A stretch of 6,456 bases of DNA from Gammaproteobacteria bacterium (lineage in GTDB: Bacteria; Pseudomonadota; Gammaproteobacteria; Immundisolibacterales; Immundisolibacteraceae): the NCBI GenBank assembly GCA_003526065.1, contig DQBD01000236.1, positions 439 through 6,894 of the forward strand. The letters run 5' to 3'. The notes beneath the pieces were generated by a model, which saw only the letters and a list, made by a program, of their open reading frames with translations, did no database searches and was not told the DNA's origin. Position numbers and translations under genes: made by a program. Below, piece after piece: positions 1-5,337 of the stretch (positions are counted from its first letter, which is position 1; each line of letters starts with the position of its first letter).

Positions 1-369
1 TCGCCGCGTGAGCTGTTGGCGCGCATCAAGGCAGTGTTGCGGCGCGGCGCGCCGCACGCGGCCGGCGAAGAGCTGGTGGTGGATGGCCTGCGCCTGGATC
101 CGGTCGGCCACCGGGTGCAGGCCGACGGGACCGAGCTGAAGGTCGGGCCGACCGAGTTTCGGCTGCTGCAGTTCCTGATGGCGCATCCGGACCGCGTCTA
201 CAGTCGCGGTCAGCTGATCGACCAGGTGTGGGGCCGCAACGTGTACATCGAGGAGCGCACCGTCGACGTGCACGTGCGTCGTTTGCGCGAGGCGCTGGCG
301 CCGGCCGGTCGCGACCGGCTGATCCAGACCGTACGCGGCGCCGGCTACCGCCTGTCGGGCAAAGACTGA
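1..369 (+). CDS. phoB: Phosphate regulon response regulator PhoB, C-terminal part (5' truncated by window)
   Basis: DNA-binding response regulator that, once phosphorylated by PhoR, binds Pho boxes and activates phosphate-uptake genes. The reading frame is open from base 1, giving 122 visible residues. They begin [15 protein letters not shown], which matches the end of the receiver domain and linker of E. coli PhoB; about 107 residues are therefore missing upstream, assuming the usual ~229 aa. The rest is a winged-helix OmpR/PhoB domain: [12 protein letters not shown] (about 48-59), [13 protein letters not shown] (66-78), recognition helix in [14 protein letters not shown] (86-99) and wing [10 protein letters not shown] (109-118). 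These blocks are nearly identical to E. coli PhoB, so this is PhoB rather than a generic OmpR-family member, and phoR and pst genes follow. A TTG at base 16 could be mistaken for a start, but it is internal. The gene ends TGA, in the same frame as phoR. Confidence 0.96.
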   Translation, partial: SPRELLARIKAVLRRGAPHAAGEELVVDGLRLDPVGHRVQADGTELKVGPTEFRLLQFLMAHPDRVYSRGQLIDQVWGRNVYIEERTVDVHVRRLREALAPAGRDRLIQTVRGAGYRLSGKD

Positions 370-372
370 GTT

Positions 373-1692
373 GTGATTCGCGGCGCCGGCGAGGAGATCG
401 CGCTCGGTGGTGGCCTGTTGGCAACGGGTGCGCTGGCGGGCGCCGTGGCCGGCACGGCTTCGGTCGGCGCCTGTGTGGGACTGGTGGCCTATCTGGCGTG
501 GCATGTGCGCAATGTGCTGCGTCTGCGGGCCAGCCTGCAGGTCGACGCCGAGACGCCGGAATCGATCGGCCTGTGGGGCGAGCTGTTCGACCGTCTGTAT
601 CGGACCCGCCGCGAGGCGGCGGCCATGCGCCGTCGGCTGGGCCTGATCGTGCAGCGGTTCGAGGAATCCAGCGCGGCGCTGCCGGACGCCGCCGTGCTGC
701 TGGCCGAGGACGGCCGCATCGACTGGTGCAACGAGGCGGCGCAGCGCCTGCTCGGCCTGCGCACCCCGCGCGACCTCGGTCAGCGCATTACCAACGTGGT
801 GCGACACCCGGCTTTCGGAGCGTATTTCAGCGGCGTCGGCGACCCCGCCGAGGGTGTGGAGTTTCCCTCGCCGAGCGGTGACGAGGTGGTGCTGCAGGCG
901 CAGGTGGTCAGCTTCGGTCAGGGGCGGCGTCTGCTGGTGGTGCGCGACATCACCAAGGTTCGGCTTCTGGAGCAGGTGCGGCGCGATTTCGTGGCCAACG
1001 CCTCGCACGAACTGCGCACGCCGCTGACCGTCATCTTCGGTTTCCTCGAAGCCCTGACCGTGGAGCCGGACAACGTGCCGCAGCGCTGGCACCGGCCGCT
1101 GGAGCTGATGACCCAGCAGACCGTGCGCATGCAGCGCATCATCGATGACATGCTCATGCTGGCGCGACTGGAGGGCGACACCAGCCGCGCCAGCAGCGGT
1201 GACGTCAACGTGCCGAACATGCTGCAGCTGATCCGCAGCGAGGCGCAGGCGCTCAGCGGTGCGCGCGCGCACCGCCTGGAACTGGACGTCGATGACGGCC
1301 TGTGGCTGCGCGGCAGCGAACTGGAGCTGCGCAGCGCCTTCTCCAACCTGGTCAGCAACGCCGTCCAGCACACACCCGACGGCAGCCTGATCCGCCTGCG
1401 CTGGCGAGCCACGCCGGACGGTGGCGCCCGGTTCGAAGTGCAGGACAACGGCGAGGGCATTGCCGCCGAGCACCTGCCGCGTCTGTCGGAACGGTTCTAC
1501 CGGGTCGACGCCAGCCGTTCGCGGGCGCGCGGCGGCACCGGACTGGGTCTGGCCATCGTCAAGCATGCGCTGGCCCGCCACGGTGCCGAGCTGACCATCC
1601 ACAGCGCGCCTGGCGAGGGCAGCCGCTTCGGCTGCGTGTTTACGGCCGACCTGGTATGCCGCCACGGTGGGGCGCAACGCAGCGCCGGCTGA
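373..1692 (+). CDS. phoR: Phosphate regulon sensor histidine kinase PhoR
   Basis: Inner-membrane kinase/phosphatase that controls PhoB. It is 439 aa, close to E. coli PhoR (431). Residues about 9-42 are hydrophobic and Gly/Ala-rich, enough for one or two membrane passes, with almost no periplasmic domain. This fits the family, which reads phosphate status through PstSCAB-PhoU rather than by binding ligand outside. A PAS-like region follows (about 95-195, with PDAAVLLAEDGRIDWCNEAA). The HisKA H-box NASHELRTPLTV has the phospho-acceptor at His212. The ATPase domain shows an N-box (SNLVSNAVQHT; Asn325, Asn329), G1 box DNGEGI (358-363), F-box ERFYR (373-377) and G2 box GGTGLGLAIVK (387-397). All catalytic motifs are intact. 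The GTG start has no clear Shine-Dalgarno and lies 3 bases after the phoB stop, so translation is probably coupled to phoB. No other in-frame start keeps the full membrane segment. Confidence 0.96.
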   Translation: MIRGAGEEIALGGGLLATGALAGAVAGTASVGACVGLVAYLAWHVRNVLRLRASLQVDAETPESIGLWGELFDRLYRTRREAAAMRRRLGLIVQRFEESSAALPDAAVLLAEDGRIDWCNEAAQRLLGLRTPRDLGQRITNVVRHPAFGAYFSGVGDPAEGVEFPSPSGDEVVLQAQVVSFGQGRRLLVVRDITKVRLLEQVRRDFVANASHELRTPLTVIFGFLEALTVEPDNVPQRWHRPLELMTQQTVRMQRIIDDMLMLARLEGDTSRASSGDVNVPNMLQLIRSEAQALSGARAHRLELDVDDGLWLRGSELELRSAFSNLVSNAVQHTPDGSLIRLRWRATPDGGARFEVQDNGEGIAAEHLPRLSERFYRVDASRSRARGGTGLGLAIVKHALARHGAELTIHSAPGEGSRFGCVFTADLVCRHGGAQRSAG

Positions 1693-1740
1693 CGCTGTTC
1701 CGGCGCCCGCCGGTCGCTCGCCGTCACATTTCCTGTCGTC

Positions 1741-1758
1741 GTGTAACGAATGCGTCAC
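1741..1758 (+). promoter_or_regulatory. Candidate Pho box (PhoB site) upstream of the porin gene
   Basis: GTGTAACGAATGCGTCAC resembles the E. coli consensus CTGTCATAWAWCTGTMAY, matching at 12 of 18 positions by hand count. The two half-sites (TGTAAC and CGTCAC) are 11 bases apart, as required for tandem PhoB binding, and the spacer GAAT is the most AT-rich stretch nearby. It lies about 124 bases before the porin start. The expected -10 position, about 10 bases downstream, reads GACACT, only 3 of 6 against TATAAT, so the promoter itself is not convincing. Further GTCAC-like motifs surround it (from 1723, 1735 and 1767), so the exact PhoB register is uncertain. Confidence 0.5.
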
Positions 1759-1771
1759 ATAACGCTGTGAC
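1754..1771. repeat. Inverted repeat GTCACA-N6-TGTGAC in the porin leader
   Basis: GTCACA (1754-1759) and TGTGAC (1766-1771) are perfect reverse complements around a 6-base spacer. The left arm is also the second half of the candidate Pho box, and the right arm read on the opposite strand is GTGTCAC, a good Pho half-site. The order TCACA-N6-TGTGA is the reverse of a CRP site, so CRP is not supported. It may be a second operator or an opposed PhoB half-site. Confidence 0.4.
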
Positions 1772-1787
1772 ACTGCGCCCCGTTTCG

Positions 1788-1802
1788 CCGGCCACGGGCC
1801 GG
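1788..1802 (+). other. Short GC-rich hairpin in the phoR-porin gap
   Basis: CCGGCC (1788-1793) and GGCCGG (1797-1802) form a perfect 6-bp stem with a 3-base loop, ACG. It has no T-tract. It sits between the candidate Pho box and the larger hairpin at 1815-1834, and its G/C-rich arms could also pair with the arms of that hairpin. In DNA this rich in G and C such a stem can arise by chance. Confidence 0.35.
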
Positions 1803-1814
1803 GTGGATCGCGTC

Positions 1815-1842
1815 CCGGGCCCGCTTCGGCCCGGTTTGGTTT
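1815..1842 (+). terminator. Possible terminator-like hairpin between phoR and the porin gene
   Basis: CCGGGCC (1815-1821) pairs perfectly with GGCCCGG (1828-1834) across the loop CGCTTC, and the interrupted T-run TTTGGTTT (1835-1842) follows. A GC stem plus T-rich tail is the layout of an intrinsic terminator, but the T-run is broken by GG, so it is at best weak. It could end phoBR transcription. If the porin promoter lies upstream at the candidate Pho box, the same hairpin sits in the porin mRNA leader and could attenuate it. Confidence 0.35.
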
Positions 1843-1869
1843 GGCGGCCAGATGCCGCCCGCACAACGC

Positions 1870-1875
1870 AGGGAG
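1870..1875 (+). promoter_or_regulatory. Ribosome binding site of the porin gene
   Basis: AGGGAG lies 6 bases before the ATG at 1882. It decides the start: the in-frame ATG at 1852 has no comparable site and would put ten extra residues (MPPAQRREIR) before an otherwise normal signal peptide. Confidence 0.75.
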
Positions 1876-1881
1876 ATTCGC

Positions 1882-3114
1882 ATGCGTTCACTGACAGCAG
1901 GCATTTGCGGCGGGCTGCTGCTCGCCGCCGCCCCGGCCTTTGCCGGCAACGTCGACCAGAAGCTGCTGGACATGCTGCTGGCCAACGGTTCCATCACCGC
2001 CGCCCAGCACGCCGAACTGAAGGCGGACCTGGCCAGCGAGCAGGCCGCCAGCGAGCAGGCCAGCTCCGAACAGGTGGCGGCACTGCAGGACAAGCTCGGC
2101 TGGGCCCTGAAGACCCAGCTCCAGGGGGACGTGCGCGTACGGTACGAGAACGTCGAGATCGAGGATCTGCCGGACACCAAGGACAAGGATCGCCAGCGTA
2201 TCCGGGCCCGTCTGGGCGCCTATACCGAGATCAACCCGGAAGTGGACACCGGCATCCGCATTGCCTCGGGTAGCGACTCGGACGCCCGTTCCACCAACCA
2301 GAGCCTGGACGACTACTTCGAGAAGAAGCAGCTGTGGCTGGACCTGGCCTACATCGACTACCACCCGGAAGCGGTGGCCGGCCTGCACGTGATCGGCGGC
2401 AAGATGAAGCAGCCGTGGGAAGCGGTGGGCGACATCGTCTGGGACGGCGACATCAACCCGGAAGGCGCGGCGGTGACCTACAGCACCGACCTGGGCGGTG
2501 CCGAGCTGTTCGGTAGCGCCGGGTACTTCGTGCTCGAGGACAATGTCGACGGCGAGGGTGTGCAGTTCAAGCACGACGCACGCCTGTACTCGGGCCAGAT
2601 CGGTACGCGTATCGCGGCGACCGACGACATCAACGTCCTGCTCGGCGGCAGCATTTACGCCTACGACAACGACGAGGACAGCATGTTCCTCGCCGTCAAC
2701 GGCAACACCACCGACGAGTTCCGCCTGTACGAGGCCTTCGGTCAGGTCGACTTCGGCGGCCTGCCGCTGCCGCTGTCCCTGTACGGCCAGTACGTGAAGA
2801 ACAGCGCCGCGCGTGGCGTGGATGCCGATCAGGACGAAGCCTGGCTGGTCGGTTTCATGACCAAGCTGGCCGGTGTCAAGCTGGACTACAACTACCGCGA
2901 CGTGCAGCGCAACGGCGTGGTGGGTGGCTTCACCGATTCCGACTTCGCCAACGGCAAGGTCGGCGGTCGCGGTCACAAGGTCAAGGCGAAGTACGACATC
3001 AACAAGAACTTCGCCTTCGGGGTCACCTACTTCATGACCGAGTCGGATGTCGCCAGCGTCACCGACGACGCCAGCGTCGATACGCTGCAGGTGGACTTCG
3101 AGGCCAAGTTCTAA
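1882..3114 (+). CDS. Outer-membrane porin, 'putative porin' (Porin_5-like) family, probably phosphate-regulated
   Basis: Predicted outer-membrane beta-barrel channel of 410 aa. Residues 1-21 are a signal peptide with cleavage likely after AFA (Ala21). A helical, Ala/Glu/Gln-rich segment follows (about 24-72: QKLLDMLLANGSITAAQ, then three SEQ-containing units). The barrel starts near TQLQGDVRVRYEN (78-90). Blocks typical of the putative-porin family as I recall it are LWLDLAYIDYHP (151-162) and GGKMKQPWEAVGDIVWDGD (172-190). The chain ends in Phe (LQVDFEAKF), the usual C-terminal barrel-assembly signal. Many strands alternate aromatic and polar residues. It is rich in Asp/Glu, for example YDNDEDS (261-267), and I see no obvious basic ladder like that of OprP/OprO. 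Lying between phoBR and pstSCAB with a candidate Pho box upstream, it is probably a phosphate-starvation porin; the substrate is inferred from position only. I give no symbol because it is not clearly an OprP orthologue. Confidence 0.88.
   Translation: MRSLTAGICGGLLLAAAPAFAGNVDQKLLDMLLANGSITAAQHAELKADLASEQAASEQASSEQVAALQDKLGWALKTQLQGDVRVRYENVEIEDLPDTKDKDRQRIRARLGAYTEINPEVDTGIRIASGSDSDARSTNQSLDDYFEKKQLWLDLAYIDYHPEAVAGLHVIGGKMKQPWEAVGDIVWDGDINPEGAAVTYSTDLGGAELFGSAGYFVLEDNVDGEGVQFKHDARLYSGQIGTRIAATDDINVLLGGSIYAYDNDEDSMFLAVNGNTTDEFRLYEAFGQVDFGGLPLPLSLYGQYVKNSAARGVDADQDEAWLVGFMTKLAGVKLDYNYRDVQRNGVVGGFTDSDFANGKVGGRGHKVKAKYDINKNFAFGVTYFMTESDVASVTDDASVDTLQVDFEAKF
2032..2076 (+). repeat. Tandem 15-bp repeat inside the porin gene
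   Basis: GCCAGCGAGCAGGCC occurs twice in direct succession (2032-2046 and 2047-2061), followed by a diverged third unit (2062-2076). In frame this encodes ASEQA-ASEQA-SSEQV at residues 51-65, just after the signal peptide and before the barrel. The two identical units could have arisen by slippage. A five-residue period does not match a canonical heptad, so it may be an extended alpha-helix or linker rather than a regular coiled coil. Confidence 0.8.
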
Positions 3115-3119
3115 GCTGG

Positions 3120-3137
3120 CTGTCTCCCGAGCGTCAT
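3120..3137 (+). promoter_or_regulatory. Candidate Pho box upstream of pstS
   Basis: CTGTCTCCCGAGCGTCAT has half-sites CTGTCTC and GCGTCAT spaced 11 bases apart. Each half matches CTGTCAT at 5 of 7 positions, giving 11 of 18 overall; the spacer CCGA is GC-rich, unlike the consensus. It begins 6 bases after the porin stop and ends 70 bases before the pstS start. Ten bases further on, CATAGT (3148-3153) is a 4-of-6 match to TATAAT, which is the spacing reported for E. coli Pho promoters. That would give pstS its own PhoB-dependent promoter. Confidence 0.5.
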
Positions 3138-3164
3138 GCTCGTGGCGCATAGTGCGCCACGAGC
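3138..3164 (+). other. Perfect 12-bp hairpin between porin and pstS
   Basis: GCTCGTGGCGCA (3138-3149) and TGCGCCACGAGC (3153-3164) are exact reverse complements around a 3-base loop, TAG. No T-run follows (CTGGCGAAACG), so it is not a standard intrinsic terminator. It may protect the 3' end of the porin mRNA, cause partial termination, or be a DNA palindrome. It directly abuts the candidate Pho box and contains the candidate -10 (CATAGT). An upstream CGAGC (3128-3132) can also pair with GCTCG (3138-3142), so two mutually exclusive folds exist. Confidence 0.75.
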
Positions 3165-3193
3165 TGGCGAAACGATGCTTCGCTCACAAGCCC

Positions 3194-3199
3194 AAGGAG
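3194..3199 (+). promoter_or_regulatory. Ribosome binding site of pstS
   Basis: AAGGAG lies 8 bases before the ATG at 3208 and decides the start. The open frame extends up to an ATG at 3136, but that start has no such site, lies at the edge of the hairpin, and would put 24 residues ahead of the signal peptide. Confidence 0.85.
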
Positions 3200-3207
3200 T
3201 GCTCACG

Positions 3208-4227
3208 ATGAAATACGTTTCCGATTCCCTGAAGGCCGCGGCCCGGGTGGCTGGCCTGGCGGGCGTAGTCGGCGCCGGCCTGCTGTCCAGCGCGCACGCG
3301 GCCGAGCTGATTCAGATCGACGGTTCCAGCACCGTGTATCCGATCACCGAAGCGGTGGCCGAGGAGTTCCAGTTGAAGTCCGGTGGCGACATCCGGGTGA
3401 CGGTGGGCATTTCCGGTACCGGTGGTGGCTTCAAGCGCTTTTGCCGTGGCGAGACGGACATCTCGAACGCCTCGCGGCCGATCAAGGAAAGCGAGATGAA
3501 GCTGTGCGCCGAGGCCGGCATCAAGTTCTTCGAGCTGCCGGTGGCCTTTGACGGCCTGACCGTGGTGGTCAACAAGGAAAACGATTTCGTCGACTACCTG
3601 ACCGTCGCCGAACTGAAGAAGATGTGGGAGCCGGCCGCGCAGGGCAAGGTGACCAACTGGAACCAGATCCGTTCCACCTTCCCCGACATGCCGCTGAAGC
3701 TGGCCGGTCCGGGTGCCGATTCCGGCACGTTCGACTACTTCACCGAGGCGGTGGTCGGTGAGTCCAAGGCTTCGCGTGGCGACTTCCAGGCGTCCGAGGA
3801 CGACAACGTGGTGGTGCAGTTCGTGTCCCGCGACAAGGGCGCGCTGGGCTATTTCGGCCTGGCCTACTACGAAGAGAACAAGGACAAGCTGAAGGCGGTG
3901 CCGATCAAGGCCGACGCCGAGGCCGAGGCGATCATGCCGTCGGTCAAGACGGTCAACAACGGCACCTACACGCCGCTGTCGCGCCCGATCTTCATCTACG
4001 TCAAGGACGCCTCGGTCAAGCGTCCGGCGGTGCGTGATTTCGTCGACTTCTACCTGACCGAAGGCGGCGAGCTGGCCAAGGAAGTCGGCTACGTCGACCT
4101 GCCGGCCGATGCCTACGAGCTGGCCCGTGACAACGTCAAAAACGGCAAGCTCGGTACCGGTTTCGGTGGCGAGGCCGAGGTTGGCCTGTCGGTGCAAGAG
4201 CTGCTCCAGCGCGAAGGCCGGCTCTAA
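3208..4227 (+). CDS. pstS: Periplasmic phosphate-binding protein PstS
   Basis: Soluble substrate-binding protein of the PstSCAB phosphate importer, 339 aa. The signal peptide covers residues 1-31 or 1-32, ending SSAHAA before ELIQIDGSS. There is no lipobox cysteine, so it should be free in the periplasm. Phosphate-site motifs are present: DGSSTVYP (38-45), [12 protein letters not shown] (67-78), DISNASRP (84-91) and the second-domain loop [13 protein letters not shown] (166-178). Cys79 and Cys100 are the only cysteines and could form a disulphide in the periplasm. The motif set fits the PBP-like/PstS_2 type found in many bacteria rather than a close copy of E. coli PstS. It lies downstream of a candidate Pho box and has the strongest ribosome site of the locus, in line with the high expression known for PstS. 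A large hairpin follows it before pstC. Confidence 0.96.
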   Translation: MKYVSDSLKAAARVAGLAGVVGAGLLSSAHAAELIQIDGSSTVYPITEAVAEEFQLKSGGDIRVTVGISGTGGGFKRFCRGETDISNASRPIKESEMKLCAEAGIKFFELPVAFDGLTVVVNKENDFVDYLTVAELKKMWEPAAQGKVTNWNQIRSTFPDMPLKLAGPGADSGTFDYFTEAVVGESKASRGDFQASEDDNVVVQFVSRDKGALGYFGLAYYEENKDKLKAVPIKADAEAEAIMPSVKTVNNGTYTPLSRPIFIYVKDASVKRPAVRDFVDFYLTEGGELAKEVGYVDLPADAYELARDNVKNGKLGTGFGGEAEVGLSVQELLQREGRL

Positions 4228-4247
4228 GGACTAGGAACGAACGCGGG

Positions 4248-4297
4248 ACCAGGGCGCGTCCACGTGGTGGCTGACCGCCACGCGGGCGCGCCCTGGT
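4248..4297 (+). other. Large intercistronic hairpin between pstS and pstC
   Basis: ACCAGGGCGCG (4248-4258) pairs exactly with CGCGCCCTGGT (4287-4297). The stem continues inward with a T-G wobble (4259/4286), two C-G pairs and one A-C mismatch (4262/4283). It closes with CGTGGTGG (4263-4270) against CCGCCACG (4275-4282), containing one T-G wobble, over the 4-base loop CTGA. In all, 22 of 23 positions pair. No T-run follows, so a classical terminator is unlikely. By analogy with the malE-malF and similar gaps, it probably stabilises the upstream pstS message or partly blocks read-through, so that binding protein is made in excess over permease. It begins 20 bases after the pstS stop. Confidence 0.85.
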
Positions 4298-4383
4298 GAC
4301 GTATGTCGGTGCCGCATTGTTGAGACGCATTGCCCAGTCGGTCGCCACGATCAGGTAAAGTTTGCCGCCCCCGGTCTACCGCC

Positions 4384-5337
4384 ATGTCCTCAGTGTCCTC
4401 CCAAGTGATTACCGCCGAAGCGACCCCCGAGCCGCAGGCAAACCGCTTTGAACGCCACGCATGGCGCCATTGGGGCGAGCGCCTGATAGAAGCCGTACTG
4501 TTTCTGGCCGCCTTCTCCGCCGTGGCGGTGACGGTGGCCATCGTCGCCATTCTGGTGACCGAATCGCTGGCATTTTTCGAGCATGTGCCACTGTCGGAAT
4601 TTCTGACCGACACGCAGTGGACGATCATGTTCGCCGACAAGCATTACGGCGTGCTGCCGTTGCTCGCCGGCACGCTGACGACGACCGGCGTGGCGCTGTC
4701 CCTGGCGGTGCCGGTGGGCACCGTGTCGGCGATTTATCTGTCCGAGTTCGCGGGGCATCGGACGCGTGAAATCGTCAAGCCGACGCTCGAGTTGCTGGCC
4801 GGTATTCCGACCGTGGTGTTCGGGTACTTTGCGCTGCTGATGGTGACGCCGGCGCTCCAATACTTCATGCCGGACCTGCCGGGCTTCAACATGCTCGGAG
4901 CGGGCCTGGTGATGGGGGTCATGATCATTCCGTACGTGAGTTCGGTGGCCGAGGACGCCATGCGCGCCGTGCCCATGCACATGCGGGAAGGCTCCTACGC
5001 CATGGGCGCCACCCGGCTGCAAACGGCGATCAAGGTCGTCATGCCGGCGGCAACATCGGGCATCGTCGCGGCCTACATCCTGGGCATCTCGCGGGCCATC
5101 GGCGAGACCATGGTGGTCGCGGTGGCCGCCGGCCAGCAGCCGAACTTCACGTTCGATCCGCGCGAGTCCGGTGCCACGATCACCGCCTTCATCGTGCAGG
5201 TTGCGCTCGGGGATCTCCCGCACGGCAGCCTGGAGTATCAAAGTATCTTCGCTGTCGGCCTGGTGCTGGTCCTGATGACGCTGTTCTTCAACGTCGTCGG
5301 CCATCTGGTGCGCAAGCGTTTCCGTGAGGCCTACTGA
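4384..5337 (+). CDS. pstC: Phosphate ABC transporter permease PstC
   Basis: One of two inner-membrane permease subunits of the phosphate importer, 317 aa (E. coli PstC is 319). A cytoplasmic N-terminus of about 30 residues precedes six likely membrane segments near 34-59, 93-119, 137-159, 170-190, 222-243 and 286-306. The EAA loop that contacts the ATPase is REGSYAMGATRLQTAIKVVMP (201-221), with the conserved Gly208; the family signature SRAIGETM follows at 236-243. LELLAGIPTVVFGYFAL (135-151) is also typical. The ATG at 4384 gives the family length; the frame is open back to a TTG at 4330, which would add 18 residues of basic, non-conserved sequence. No clear Shine-Dalgarno precedes 4384 (AGGTAAAG at 4353-4360 is too distant), so initiation may be weak. 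Its stop overlaps the pstA start by one base. Confidence 0.95.
   Translation: MSSVSSQVITAEATPEPQANRFERHAWRHWGERLIEAVLFLAAFSAVAVTVAIVAILVTESLAFFEHVPLSEFLTDTQWTIMFADKHYGVLPLLAGTLTTTGVALSLAVPVGTVSAIYLSEFAGHRTREIVKPTLELLAGIPTVVFGYFALLMVTPALQYFMPDLPGFNMLGAGLVMGVMIIPYVSSVAEDAMRAVPMHMREGSYAMGATRLQTAIKVVMPAATSGIVAAYILGISRAIGETMVVAVAAGQQPNFTFDPRESGATITAFIVQVALGDLPHGSLEYQSIFAVGLVLVLMTLFFNVVGHLVRKRFREAY

Noticed and set aside
1754..1771. CRP-like site in the porin leader
   Set aside because: The half-sites are in the wrong order (TCACA-N6-TGTGA instead of TGTGA-N6-TCACA).
1302..2273. 323-codon + strand frame bridging phoR, the gap and the porin gene
   Set aside because: Out of frame with both real genes, Arg/Pro/Gly-rich, no domain.
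1888..3150. 420-codon open frame on the minus strand across the porin gene
   Set aside because: It mirrors the porin codon pattern (Val/His/Asp/Leu-rich, low complexity), has no recognisable domain, and the + strand gene has a signal peptide, ribosome site and family motifs. Long antisense frames are common in GC-rich DNA.
3182..3206. Direct repeat GCTCAC (3182-3187 and 3201-3206) flanking the pstS ribosome site
   Set aside because: Only six bases and no known operator; chance is a sufficient explanation.
3184..4197. 337-codon open frame on the minus strand across pstS
   Set aside because: Shadow of pstS with biased, repetitive composition and no domain; pstS itself is unambiguous.
4320..4361. 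Sigma-70 promoter for pstC from TTGAGA (4320-4325) and TAAAGT (4356-4361)
   Set aside because: The two hexamers are 30 bases apart, far from the usual 16-18, and no better-spaced pair was found. A separate pstC promoter cannot be supported.
4390..5304. 304-codon open frame on the minus strand across pstC
   Set aside because: Arg/His/Gly-rich translation typical of the reverse complement of a membrane protein gene; no motif or ribosome site.
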